Source: Thiomicrorhabdus chilensis DSM 12352
Lineage (GTDB): Bacteria; Pseudomonadota; Gammaproteobacteria; Thiomicrospirales; Thiomicrospiraceae
Direction of reading: 5' to 3'
NCBI RefSeq assembly: GCF_000483485.1
Contig: NZ_KI519609.1
Location: 897,460 to 961,459 of the forward strand
Length of the DNA stretch: 64,000 nucleotides
The notes below the pieces were generated by a model. The model was not told the DNA's origin. It was given only the letters and a program-made list of their open reading frames with translations, and ran no database searches. A program made the translations under genes and the position numbers. Below, in pieces: positions 24,486 to 33,147 of the stretch; the first letter of the stretch is position 1; each line of letters starts with the position of its first letter.

Positions 24486-25520
24486 ATGAGAATTTCAACC
24501 AATATGTTCCATAATCAAGGATTAAGCTCCATACAAAGCCACCAGGAAGGTGTATTGGATACGCAGAATAAACTGAGTTCTGGTAAACGCGTCAATGCAC
24601 CCAGTGATGACCCGGTGGCGGCAGCCCAAATTCATTCTTTGAACCGGACGATGGACACCATTGATCAATACGCCAAAAACGGTGAGTTTGCCAAATCCCA
24701 GCTGGCACAAGAAGAAACAGCGATTGCGGATACGATTGAATCCTTGCAACGTGCCCGTGAACTGGCGATTCAGATGAATAACGGTACTTATAACCCGGAG
24801 AACCGGGTGGCCACTGCGGAAGAGATTGGGCAGATTATTAATCAGGTCGCCAGTATGATGAACTACACCAACTCGGAAGGTGAAAAACTGTTTGCCGGCA
24901 ACAGCGTCAATGTGGATGAAGCCTTTGTGGAAGACGTCAATAATCCGGGTTACTACGCTTACATCGGCAGTCCCAATGCCGGAGCGGATGAAGATCCGCA
25001 GGCGAATTTCGGTTCGCGCTTTTTGCAGATCGGTTTCGATGCCGACAATAAACTCAATCCGGACGATTTAGGTGACACCAGCCGTGTGCGTGTGACCGAT
25101 AATGGCGACAAGGTATTTCAGGTGCTGAATCCGACCACGGTATTTACTGGTGGAGTGGTGGGTGGAGCTCCCTTGGCTAATCAACCGGATGCCAATATCC
25201 TGAATGTGTTGGTGGAATTTAAAAAGACCCTGGAAAACGGTGATCCACCACCGGATAGTTTGGTTGATGACATGGACAGCTCGCTGGTGCAATTGTCTCA
25301 GGTTCAGGCTGAAATCGGCGGGCGTCAAAACCGAATTCAGTCTCAGTATGACGCTGGCGAATCTTTCAAGATTTCTTTGGAGGAGCGTCGTATGACTTTG
25401 GAAGATATGGATTTGGTAAAGGGCATCACTGAATTGACCAAAAACCAAAACGCCTTACAGATGGCACAGCAGGTGTTTACGCGTGTACAGGATATGTCGC
25501 TGTTTAACTATTTGCGTTAA
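24486..25520 (+). CDS. flgL: FlgL, hook-filament junction protein 2
   Basis: 344 residues. It begins MRISTNMFHNQGLSSIQ and has the flagellin-like N-terminal coil LSSGKRVNAPSDDPVAAAQIHSL. The C-terminal coil TLEDMDLVKGITELTKNQNALQMAQQVFTRVQDMSLFNYL (in parts) is typical. It sits between FlgK and the filament. It follows flgK by 3 bp. The stop is followed by a hairpin that also covers the ribosome site of the next gene. Confidence 0.95.
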   Translation: MRISTNMFHNQGLSSIQSHQEGVLDTQNKLSSGKRVNAPSDDPVAAAQIHSLNRTMDTIDQYAKNGEFAKSQLAQEETAIADTIESLQRARELAIQMNNGTYNPENRVATAEEIGQIINQVASMMNYTNSEGEKLFAGNSVNVDEAFVEDVNNPGYYAYIGSPNAGADEDPQANFGSRFLQIGFDADNKLNPDDLGDTSRVRVTDNGDKVFQVLNPTTVFTGGVVGGAPLANQPDANILNVLVEFKKTLENGDPPPDSLVDDMDSSLVQLSQVQAEIGGRQNRIQSQYDAGESFKISLEERRMTLEDMDLVKGITELTKNQNALQMAQQVFTRVQDMSLFNYLR

Positions 25521-25547
25521 TTTTTTAAGATTGGCCTTCGTTTTGCT

Positions 25548-25573
25548 AAAACCTCCTGAATGGAGGTTTTTTT
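25548..25573 (+). terminator. Hairpin after flgL that contains the next gene's ribosome site
   Basis: AAAACCTCC (25548-25556) / GGAGGTTTT (25562-25570), 5-nt loop, followed by TTT. It looks like a terminator for flgIJKL. The 3' arm is the only Shine-Dalgarno (GGAGG, 25562-25566) for the GTG at 25574, so RNA that reads through would have a hidden ribosome site. Confidence 0.75.
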
Positions 25574-26839
25574 GTGAAAAATTCACTGTCTTGGTTTTCA
25601 GCGGTCTTTGCATCCTTGCTGCTTTTATTGGTGGCAGGTGGAGCCTTTTCCGGCTTTCAGGATTGGATGAAATACCGTGTGAAAGCGCCTATGCCGGTCT
25701 CTCAGGGGGCATTGCCATTGGGCGGGATTCACGCCACAGGAATCCGCGGCATAGTCAGTTCGGAATCGATGGAGCCTAATGCGTTGGATCAAGAAACCAA
25801 ACCTGTCAATTTATTGACTGAGCCCCCCGCCTACTCTTTGACAGAGTCCACGCAAGTTGCCATTCGATCAAAAAGTGTGTCACCAAACACTCCTTCAATA
25901 GCAAGTTCAGACAGGCCTGCTGGAATTGAAACCTCGAGTTTGAAAGATAATTTTCGTGGAGAGGTGAATGCACCACCAACCGTAATAGTGTACGACGATG
26001 AATTGGTGGTGGAGTTTGCAGCCGCAGGGCTGAGCAATCAAATGCTTAAACGTGCCCTGTCACGCCTACTGTTGAGTGATGAGCCTTTTACCGAGGATCT
26101 GCTGAGCACAGACACGATTCGCTTCAGGAAACGACCGTATTTCTATAAGCGGGTTTTGGATCAGTCGCAACAACCGATCCGCTACCCGGCTAACGCCTTT
26201 GAATACGTGGATTATCTTTTGGCATCGGATCATATTAATAAAGTAACTGATGAAGAGGGGGAGTTTTTGGTGGTGCATATCCCTTTAGTGTCGAGAGATT
26301 ATCCTCAGCCGGTTCAACGGTATCAGCAATGGGTTGAAACCTATGCCAAACAGTTTGCGATTGAACCGTCTTTGGTGTTTGCGGTCATGGAGACCGAAAG
26401 CGGTTTTAAACCCGACGCGGTAAGCCGCTCGCAGGCGTTGGGGCTGATGCAGTTGAAAGCGCATACAGCTGGCAAGGACGTTTATAAACATATCGACTTC
26501 AAACAGGGCATGCCCAATAAAACCGATCTGTTTGATGAACAGAACAATATCCGCATGGGAACGGCCTATCTAGGCTTGTTGAATAACGACTACCTGGCAG
26601 GGGTGCGCAATCCTGAAAACAAGGAGTTGCTGACGATTGCCTCTTATAACGGTGGACTTTCCACTGTATTGAAACTGTTTGGCGAGGACGCGCAGAGCGC
26701 CATCCAGAGAATTAATCGCTTGCACCCCCGTCAGGTTTATCGTAAGTTACGGTTTGAGCATGACTCGGACGAGACACGACGCTATCTGGACAAGGTGCTG
26801 CGGGCAAAATCCAAGTATCAGCAGATTTTGGACGTTTGA
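25574..26839 (+). CDS. MltC-like lytic murein transglycosylase
   Basis: 421 residues, GTG start 7 bp after GGAGG. The N-terminus is a single hydrophobic segment (WFSAVFASLLLLLVAGGAF) with no lipobox, so it may be membrane-anchored or secreted rather than a lipoprotein. A linker covers residues 30-135. A middle domain (about 135-240) is followed by the SLT catalytic domain from about 255: PSLVFAVMETESGFKPDAVS, where the Glu in ETESGF is the catalytic acid, then ALGLMQLKAHTAGKDVY and ASYNGG. The TAGKDV and YLGLLNNDYL patterns point to the MltC subgroup. It cleaves peptidoglycan glycan chains. Its place next to flgL and the muramidase-less flgJ suggests it may open the wall for the rod; that is inference. 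Confidence 0.85.
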   Translation: MKNSLSWFSAVFASLLLLLVAGGAFSGFQDWMKYRVKAPMPVSQGALPLGGIHATGIRGIVSSESMEPNALDQETKPVNLLTEPPAYSLTESTQVAIRSKSVSPNTPSIASSDRPAGIETSSLKDNFRGEVNAPPTVIVYDDELVVEFAAAGLSNQMLKRALSRLLLSDEPFTEDLLSTDTIRFRKRPYFYKRVLDQSQQPIRYPANAFEYVDYLLASDHINKVTDEEGEFLVVHIPLVSRDYPQPVQRYQQWVETYAKQFAIEPSLVFAVMETESGFKPDAVSRSQALGLMQLKAHTAGKDVYKHIDFKQGMPNKTDLFDEQNNIRMGTAYLGLLNNDYLAGVRNPENKELLTIASYNGGLSTVLKLFGEDAQSAIQRINRLHPRQVYRKLRFEHDSDETRRYLDKVLRAKSKYQQILDV

Positions 26840-26849
26840 AAATCAACAG

Positions 26850-26869
26850 GCCTGTCTGTTTTGACAGGC
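26850..26869. other. Hairpin between the transglycosylase gene and legB
   Basis: GCCTGTC (26850-26856) / GACAGGC (26863-26869), 6-nt loop, no T-run after it, so it is a weak terminator at best. It overlaps a CAGGCCTG element at 26847-26854. No clear promoter for legB was found in the 90-bp gap. Confidence 0.45.
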
Positions 26870-26929
26870 ATTCTGCGCAGTATCGGCAGAACGAACTCGA
26901 TTAACAACTCAGAGAGTAAAAAGTAAGAC

Positions 26930-27925
26930 ATGAATCATTGGCATGGAAAACAAGTTTTAGTCACCGGTGCAGACGGATTCATCGGTTCACACCTAGTGGA
27001 GTCGTTGGTGGAGGCGGGCGCTAAGGTTCGTGCTTTATGCCTGTACAACTCTTTTAACGATTGGGGTTGGTTGGAGCAAAGTCCGGTGCTGGCGGAGGTG
27101 GAGATCATCAGTGGCGATGTGCGCGATCCGTTTTTGTGTAAAAAGATTACCCAAGATTGCCATACGGTTTTCCACTTGGCGGCCCTGATCGCCATTCCAT
27201 ATTCCTATGTCGCGCCGAATTCTTATGTAGAAACCAATGTCAACGGCACCCTGAACATGGCGCAGGCCTGTCTGGATAATGGTGTGAGCCGTTTTATGCA
27301 CACCTCCACTTCCGAAGTCTACGGCACTGCGCAATATGTGCCCATCAACGAAAAGCATCCGGTGCAACCGCAATCGCCTTACAGTGCCAGTAAAATCGGT
27401 GCGGATGCCATGGCGATGTCTTATTTCAATGCCTTTGAAATGCCGGTGTGCATTGCGCGTCCATTCAATACCTATGGTCCCAGACAGTCAGCCAGGGCGG
27501 TGATCCCGACGATCATCACCCAGATTGCCAACGGCAAAAAACGCATTGAACTGGGCGACACCTCGCCGACCCGTGATTTCAATTATGTGACGGACACCTG
27601 CCGCGGCATGATGGCCATCGCCGCCTCCGAGAAAACCATCGGGCAGACGGTCAATATCGGCTCCAATTTTGAGATCTCCGTGCAGGACACCTTGGAGCTG
27701 ATCAAAGAGCTGATGGGCAGTGAGGTCGAATTTGTTCAGGACGAGCAGCGATTGCGCCCCAAGGATTCCGAGGTATTCCGCTTGTGGTGTGACAATAGCC
27801 TGATTCATGAATTGACCGGTTTTGAACCGCAAACCGATATTCGAGCAGGCCTGTCCAAAACCATCGACTGGTTTACCCAGGCCGACAACCTAAAACGTTA
27901 TAAAGCCAATATCTATAATGTCTGA
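26930..27925 (+). CDS. legB: LegB-type sugar-nucleotide 4,6-dehydratase
   Basis: 331 residues of the extended short-chain dehydrogenase family. The NAD-binding motif is TGADGFIGSHL (12-22). The active-site stretch is HTSTSEVYG (124-132), and Tyr151 with Lys155 form the YxxxK pair in SPYSASKIGAD. It resembles LegB, which removes water from GDP- or UDP-GlcNAc to give the 4-keto-6-deoxy sugar, the first committed step of legionaminic acid synthesis. The sugar-nucleotide form is inferred from ptmE in the same cluster (GDP). First gene of a tightly packed run in which most genes overlap. Confidence 0.85.
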   Translation: MNHWHGKQVLVTGADGFIGSHLVESLVEAGAKVRALCLYNSFNDWGWLEQSPVLAEVEIISGDVRDPFLCKKITQDCHTVFHLAALIAIPYSYVAPNSYVETNVNGTLNMAQACLDNGVSRFMHTSTSEVYGTAQYVPINEKHPVQPQSPYSASKIGADAMAMSYFNAFEMPVCIARPFNTYGPRQSARAVIPTIITQIANGKKRIELGDTSPTRDFNYVTDTCRGMMAIAASEKTIGQTVNIGSNFEISVQDTLELIKELMGSEVEFVQDEQRLRPKDSEVFRLWCDNSLIHELTGFEPQTDIRAGLSKTIDWFTQADNLKRYKANIYNV

Positions 27926-29102
27926 GATCATGCATCCACAGTCCGCAGTCCACAATACGCAAGCCCTGATTGCGATGATTCGCGAACACTACCAGAGTGA
28001 AGACTTCATTCCGCTGCATGCGCCTTGTTTGGGCCAGCCTGAAAAACAGACCTTGAACACCTGCATTGATTCCACCTTTGTCTCGTCGGTGGGTCAATTT
28101 GTCACCGAGCTTGAACAACGTTTTATCGATTACACCGGTGCGCGACATGCCGTTGCGGTAGTCAACGGAACCATGGGATTGTTTCTGGCGTTGAAGGTGG
28201 CCGGAGTGGAAAGCGATGACTTGGTATTGACCCAATCGCTGAGTTTTGTAGCGACCGCCAATGCCATTAAGATGTTGCAGGCCGATCCGCTGTTTCTGGA
28301 TGTCGATTCAATGTCGTACGGATTGTCGGCCGATACGTTAGAGAATTTCCTAAATGAACAGGCCTGTCAAAAAGACGGGATGTGCGTGCATAAACAAACG
28401 GGAAAAGTGATTCGCGCTTGCGTGCCGATGCATACCTTGGGTTTTGTTGCCGAGATGGATAGAATCGTGGAGATCTGCCAGCGACATGGTATCAAGGTAA
28501 TTGAAGACGCTGCCGAAAGTCTTGGGTCGTTTTATCAAGGCCAGCATAGCGGCACCTTCGGTGAGATGGGGGTGTTCAGTTTCAACGGCAATAAAATTCT
28601 GACCACCGGCGGGGGCGGCATGTTGGTGACCGATGACGCAGAACTGGCTAGCCATGCCAAACACTTGAGCACCACCGCCAAAATCCCCCACGCCTGGCTA
28701 TTTGAGCATGACGAGATCGGCTATAACCTGAGAATGCCCAACTTGAATGCCGCTTTAGGTGTGGCCCAATTTGATCGTCTGCCGGGCTTTCTGCAAGAAA
28801 AAGCCACGCTCGCAGCAAGTTACCGTCATTTTCTGTCCCAACAGTCGGATTTGACCATGATGCAGGGGCTTGCATCAGCCCAGCCGAATTACTGGTTGAA
28901 CGGTTTGATTCTGCCCGATCAGGCGTCGCGCGATGTGTTCCTGCAACAGGCCAATGAGGCCGGAATTCAAACCCGTCCTTTGTGGACACCGATGCATCAG
29001 TTGGAAATCTACCGGGACTGCCTGCGGTGCGAATTGCCCCAAACCGAATGGCTGGCAGAACGTGTGGTCAACTTGCCCAGCGGGGTGAAATGTCATGGCT
29101 AA
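27918..29102 (+). CDS. legC: LegC-type PLP aminotransferase
   Basis: 394 residues of the DegT/DnrJ/EryC1 aminotransferase family. The PLP lysine is Lys226 in FSFNGNKILTTGGGGMLVT, the aspartate pair is in IEDAAESLGS and the substrate loop is AVVNGTMGLFLAL. It would transfer an amino group to C4 of the keto sugar made by LegB. It overlaps legB by 8 bp and legH by 8 bp, so translation is coupled. The N-terminal 45 residues before the conserved core are typical of LegC-type proteins. Confidence 0.85.
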   Translation: MSEIMHPQSAVHNTQALIAMIREHYQSEDFIPLHAPCLGQPEKQTLNTCIDSTFVSSVGQFVTELEQRFIDYTGARHAVAVVNGTMGLFLALKVAGVESDDLVLTQSLSFVATANAIKMLQADPLFLDVDSMSYGLSADTLENFLNEQACQKDGMCVHKQTGKVIRACVPMHTLGFVAEMDRIVEICQRHGIKVIEDAAESLGSFYQGQHSGTFGEMGVFSFNGNKILTTGGGGMLVTDDAELASHAKHLSTTAKIPHAWLFEHDEIGYNLRMPNLNAALGVAQFDRLPGFLQEKATLAASYRHFLSQQSDLTMMQGLASAQPNYWLNGLILPDQASRDVFLQQANEAGIQTRPLWTPMHQLEIYRDCLRCELPQTEWLAERVVNLPSGVKCHG

Positions 29103-29772
29103 TACCTTAGATAGTGTCAAAACGCCTTTATTGCTGATTGGCGGGGGCGGCCACTGCGCCTCGGTGATTGATGTGGTTGAAAGTACGGGAAGTTATGAGA
29201 TCGTTGGCATTGTGGAAGCGCCGGGCGCGGAATACAAAGAATTGATGGGCTATCCGGTTGTCGGAACGGATGACGATTTGGAAAGCTTAATCCAACAAAC
29301 CCCCAATTGTTTGATTACGGTTGGCCAATTGAAAACCGCGGAATTGAGAAAAAAGTTGTACCAACAAGTCTTGGCGTTGGGTGGACAGATGCCGGTAATT
29401 GTTTCGCCGTTTGCCCGCGTGGCCAGACAAGTCGAAATCGGTGCAGGCACGGTGGTGATGCACTTTGCATTGGTCAACAGTCTGGCAAAAATCGGTCACA
29501 ATTGCATTATTAATAATTACGCATCAATCGAGCATGGTGCTTCTATCGGGGCGCACTGCCATCTTTCAACCCGTTCGACTGTTAATGGCGATTGCCATAT
29601 TGGCCACAGTTGTTTTCTAGGCTCGTCAGCCACCGTATTGCAGGGTAGGTCGATTGTCCCGGAAACGGTCATTGGCGCAGCGTCCTTAGTCACCCAAGAT
29701 ATTACTCATGCGGGGATCTATGTCGGCGCTCCCGCAAAACAATCTCTGGGCAACCGCCCTGAAGGATCTTGA
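29095..29772 (+). CDS. legH: LegH/NeuD/PglD-type sugar N-acetyltransferase
   Basis: 225 residues. The N-terminal Rossmann-like part has LLIGGGGHCASVIDVVE, typical of NeuD/PglD. The C-terminal part is a left-handed beta helix of hexapeptide repeats (IGAGTVVMHFALVNSLAKIG and so on to about 215), and the catalytic-base His lies in IINNYASIEHG. By position it acetylates the C4 amine after LegC, giving the di-N-acetyl-bacillosamine nucleotide. Acyl donor specificity (acetyl-CoA or other) cannot be read. Confidence 0.8.
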   Translation: MANTLDSVKTPLLLIGGGGHCASVIDVVESTGSYEIVGIVEAPGAEYKELMGYPVVGTDDDLESLIQQTPNCLITVGQLKTAELRKKLYQQVLALGGQMPVIVSPFARVARQVEIGAGTVVMHFALVNSLAKIGHNCIINNYASIEHGASIGAHCHLSTRSTVNGDCHIGHSCFLGSSATVLQGRSIVPETVIGAASLVTQDITHAGIYVGAPAKQSLGNRPEGS

Positions 29773-30948
29773 ATGCCCATGTTAGAAAAAGTTAGTTTCC
29801 CAACCACCCCAGATTTTGAACTTGGATTTGAACATTGTTCACGCCATACCGACTATCTGATTGCTCAACCAGCCGAGCCAGCCAAAGGTTTGGTGGTTTA
29901 TGTCCCCGGCTTTGGGGAGGATGCGGGCGATTATCGACAAAAGTTCTGTTTAAGGGTGGCCGAAAAATATGGTTTGGCGGCAATGACCGTGGATTATCAC
30001 TGTTTTTACAGTCGACCAGATGTGCAGAAATCGACGGTATATGAAGCGGAAGATGTCGCTTTGATCGAGAAATTATTTATGGCCAACAACCTGCCTTTTG
30101 CCGGAAATTCCATTGAGGAAGGGGTTGCCATTCTGAATCAGCATTTGGCTAAGAACAACCGCAAGGCTGCCATTACCGCCACCTTAACACCCGGTAAAGA
30201 TGAATACCAAAATGGCGGCGTATTGCAGGCGCTGGATATTATCAATGCGGTGGGTCATGCCATTGACCAATACGACATTCCTGTGGATAACGTCATCTTG
30301 GTAGGCTCTTCTTATGGTGGTTACATTGCAAACTTGGCGACTAAGTTTGCGCCCAATACCTTTAGAGCGGTGTTTGACAACTCGTCCTGGGCGCAGCCGA
30401 ACTTTATTTATATCGTCGGAAGAGAGTACGGCAAAGAAGAATATCTACACAATACCCATAGCCATATAACGACCAAGTTCTTTTTACGCACGGCCTGGAC
30501 CTTAAGAAAAGGGTTGCCGAACACCTTTGATGGTAAACGTTTTTATGTGAGAACCTTTTCGGAAGAGCAGATTGGGCAGTTCGCCGGATATCAGCCTGAA
30601 ACCTATTACTACTTTATTCACGCTGAAAAGGACAGACTGGCCTTGACCGAACATAAAATCCAGATGGCTACGTTTATGATTCAACAACAGATGAATGTAC
30701 ACATGGAAGTCATTGAGGCCAGTGATGTGGACGGTCAATATATTAAAACCATTGAACATGGAATGAACCTGTCGATGCTGACTTTTTTCGACAAGGCCTA
30801 TGCCCACATCGACGATCATCGCATCGGATCGGAAAATGATTTTATGAATCGTTCTACAATTGGCTATGATTCCGGGGATTGCCGCTATGAGTTCGATTAT
30901 TCCAGTCTGCCGGTTGTCGGACGGGTAGTGCAAAGGGCATCCGCATGA
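29773..30948 (+). CDS. DUF2920 family protein, predicted alpha/beta hydrolase
   Basis: 391 residues. It begins directly after the legH stop, with GAAGGAT as ribosome site, and its end overlaps legI by 4 bp. It resembles the DUF2920 proteins found in Campylobacter and Helicobacter flagellar glycosylation loci. The fold looks like an alpha/beta hydrolase: a strand LVVYVPGFGEDAGDYR near 40-55 and a nucleophile elbow VGSSYGG with Ser180 in G-x-S-x-G. The C-terminus has a possible catalytic His in TIEHGMNLSM. Function is unproven; it might remove or transfer an acyl group on the sugar or on glycosylated flagellin. No signal peptide, so cytosolic. Confidence 0.75.
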   Translation: MPMLEKVSFPTTPDFELGFEHCSRHTDYLIAQPAEPAKGLVVYVPGFGEDAGDYRQKFCLRVAEKYGLAAMTVDYHCFYSRPDVQKSTVYEAEDVALIEKLFMANNLPFAGNSIEEGVAILNQHLAKNNRKAAITATLTPGKDEYQNGGVLQALDIINAVGHAIDQYDIPVDNVILVGSSYGGYIANLATKFAPNTFRAVFDNSSWAQPNFIYIVGREYGKEEYLHNTHSHITTKFFLRTAWTLRKGLPNTFDGKRFYVRTFSEEQIGQFAGYQPETYYYFIHAEKDRLALTEHKIQMATFMIQQQMNVHMEVIEASDVDGQYIKTIEHGMNLSMLTFFDKAYAHIDDHRIGSENDFMNRSTIGYDSGDCRYEFDYSSLPVVGRVVQRASA

Positions 30949-31946
30949 ATACCTTCATCATCGCCGAAGCGGGCGTGAATCATAACGGTTCTCTGGAGAG
31001 GGCTAAACGGTTAGTCGATGCGGCACTGGCCGCCGGTGCCGATGCGGTTAAGTTTCAGACTTTTAAAACCGAAAAACTGGTGACGCAAGATGCCGAGCAG
31101 GCCGGTTATCAGGTTGAGAATACCGGTGTAAAAGAGAGCCAGTTCGACATGCTCAAACGTCTGGAGTTGAGCGAAGCCGATCATATCGAACTGTTTGATT
31201 ATTGTCAGCAAATCGGCATTGAGTTCATGTCGACGCCGTTTGATGACGACAGCATTGATTTTTTGCATCAACTGGGCATGAAACGCTGGAAAATTCCTTC
31301 CGGTGAGCTGCTTTCCATTCCGTATTTGAGAAAAATCGCCGCCTTCAACCAAACCACGATTCTCTCAACCGGCATGGGCGATCTGCAAGAGGTCGGCTTG
31401 GCGATTGAAACCCTGGAACAAGCAGGCCTGTGCAAATCCAATTTAACCGTTTTGCATGCCAATACTGCTTATCCAACGCCTTATGAGGACGTAAACTTGC
31501 GGGCGATGCAGACCTTGGCCAACCATTTTGGCGTTTCGGCAGGCCTGTCCGACCACTCTTTGGGCATTGAGGTGCCAATTGCAGCGGTGGCGTTGGGCGC
31601 GACTCTCATTGAAAAACATTTTACCCTTGATAACACCTTGCCCGGCCCTGACCATAAAGCCAGCCTTGAGCCCGAACCTTTAAAGCAGATGGTTCAATCA
31701 ATACGCCATGTCGAATTGGCGTTAGGAAGTGGGGAAAAAACCGCTTCTTCTTCGGAGCAGGGCAATAAGGCCGTGGCCCGCAAGCGCATTGTGGCGGCAA
31801 AAGCCATCACCAAAGGGCAAATTCTGACAGAACAAGACTTGACGCTTAAACGCAGTGACAGCGGCTGTTTTGCACAGCAGTGGGATGATTTGATTGGCAG
31901 CAAGGCTAAAAGGGATTACGCTTCCGGCGAGGGCATAGATGGCTGA
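30945..31946 (+). CDS. legI: LegI, N,N'-diacetyllegionaminate synthase (NeuB family)
   Basis: 333 residues. The NeuB domain starts IAEAGVNHNGSLERAKRLVDAA and contains KFQTFKTEKLV, IEFMSTPFDDDSIDFL, IPSGELLSIPYL and GLSDHSLGIEV. A C-terminal SAF (antifreeze-like) domain covers about 270-333 (RIVAAKAITKGQILTEQDL). It condenses the 6-deoxy-diamino-mannose made by LegG with phosphoenolpyruvate to form legionaminic acid. The start overlaps the previous gene (ATGA). It could in principle be a PseI, but the adjacent hydrolysing 2-epimerase favours LegI. Confidence 0.9.
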   Translation: MNTFIIAEAGVNHNGSLERAKRLVDAALAAGADAVKFQTFKTEKLVTQDAEQAGYQVENTGVKESQFDMLKRLELSEADHIELFDYCQQIGIEFMSTPFDDDSIDFLHQLGMKRWKIPSGELLSIPYLRKIAAFNQTTILSTGMGDLQEVGLAIETLEQAGLCKSNLTVLHANTAYPTPYEDVNLRAMQTLANHFGVSAGLSDHSLGIEVPIAAVALGATLIEKHFTLDNTLPGPDHKASLEPEPLKQMVQSIRHVELALGSGEKTASSSEQGNKAVARKRIVAAKAITKGQILTEQDLTLKRSDSGCFAQQWDDLIGSKAKRDYASGEGIDG

Positions 31947-33138
31947 ATCGAAACCCAAAAAGATTTGCGTGGTGACCGGAGCGCGGGCCGAATACGGTTT
32001 GCTGTCAGGCGTGATGCAAGCGATTCAGGCGCAAGCCGAATTAGAGCTTCAGGTGGTGGCCTGTGCCGCGCACCTGTCGGAAAAACACGGCATGACTCTC
32101 AATCAGATTCTGGCCGACGGCTTTGAAGTGGATGCGCAGGTTCCGATGTTGGTCGAAGGCGACGATGAATACGCGATTACCCAGTCGGTGGGTCGAGGAG
32201 TCATAGGATTTGCGGACGCTTACCGGAAACTTGAGCCGGATATCCTGCTGATACTGGGGGATCGTTATGAAATTTTGGCCGCTGCGCAGGCGGCCTTGCT
32301 GATGCAGATTCCGATTGCTCATATTCATGGCGGAGAAAAGACCGAAGGAGCGGTGGACGAAGCGATTCGGCATGCCATCACCAAAATGGCGAGCCTACAT
32401 TTTGCCGCCGCCGAATCCTATCGCTTACGAATCATTCAGATGGGCGAGCAGCCGGATAGCGTTTTTAACGTGGGCGCTCCAGGATTGGATCGGATTCGGA
32501 AATTGGCCTTACTGTCTGAAACCGAATTGCAACAGGATCTGGGAATCCACATCGATTCCCCGCTGTTTTTGGTGACCTACCATCCGGTAACGTGGGGGCA
32601 TGTTCAGGGGCAGGTTCTGGAGGCGTTGCAGAACCTGTTTGCCGCCTTGGAGACGTTTGAAGAAGCCACCGTGGTCTGGACCGGCGCCAATGCCGATGCG
32701 GACGGCGAGAAAATCAACGCCTGGGTTCAAGAGTGGGCTGCTCAAACCAAACTTAATGTTTTTTTTAAGACAACACTCGGTTCATTGCGTTATCTGAGCT
32801 TGATGAAGTTCGCGGATGTCGTGGTCGGAAACTCCTCAAGTGGCATCATTGAAGCCCCGGTCATGGGGACCGCGACCGTCAATATCGGTGACCGCCAAAA
32901 AGGCCGATTACGTTCGCCGTCAGTGATTGATTGTGACGAGTCTACCGAATCGATTAAGCAGGCTTTGCAGTTGGCGTTAAGTGAGGAGCATCAGGCTGTC
33001 ACAATGAAGAAGCAGAGCCTTTACGGGTCGGGAGACAGTGCAAATCAGGTCGCTGAGATTTTATCTGCATGTAATATAAACAAATCAGCAGGCAAAAAGT
33101 TTTATGATTTGCCCGATTGGCAACCACAGAGTGTTTAG
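31939..33138 (+). CDS. legG: LegG, hydrolysing sugar-nucleotide 2-epimerase (NeuC family)
   Basis: 399 residues. The family signatures are VVTGARAEYGLLSGVMQAI, LGDRYEILAAAQAAL, IAHIHGGEKTEGAVDEAIRHA (in parts) and VGNSSSGIIEAP. It hydrolyses the nucleotide sugar with inversion at C2, giving the free diacetamido mannose-type sugar used by LegI. It overlaps legI by 8 bp and ends 9 bp before ptmE. Its C-terminus (residues 375-399) is a short extension of no known role. Confidence 0.88.
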   Translation: MAESKPKKICVVTGARAEYGLLSGVMQAIQAQAELELQVVACAAHLSEKHGMTLNQILADGFEVDAQVPMLVEGDDEYAITQSVGRGVIGFADAYRKLEPDILLILGDRYEILAAAQAALLMQIPIAHIHGGEKTEGAVDEAIRHAITKMASLHFAAAESYRLRIIQMGEQPDSVFNVGAPGLDRIRKLALLSETELQQDLGIHIDSPLFLVTYHPVTWGHVQGQVLEALQNLFAALETFEEATVVWTGANADADGEKINAWVQEWAAQTKLNVFFKTTLGSLRYLSLMKFADVVVGNSSSGIIEAPVMGTATVNIGDRQKGRLRSPSVIDCDESTESIKQALQLALSEEHQAVTMKKQSLYGSGDSANQVAEILSACNINKSAGKKFYDLPDWQPQSV

Positions 33139-33147
33139 GAGAAAGTG

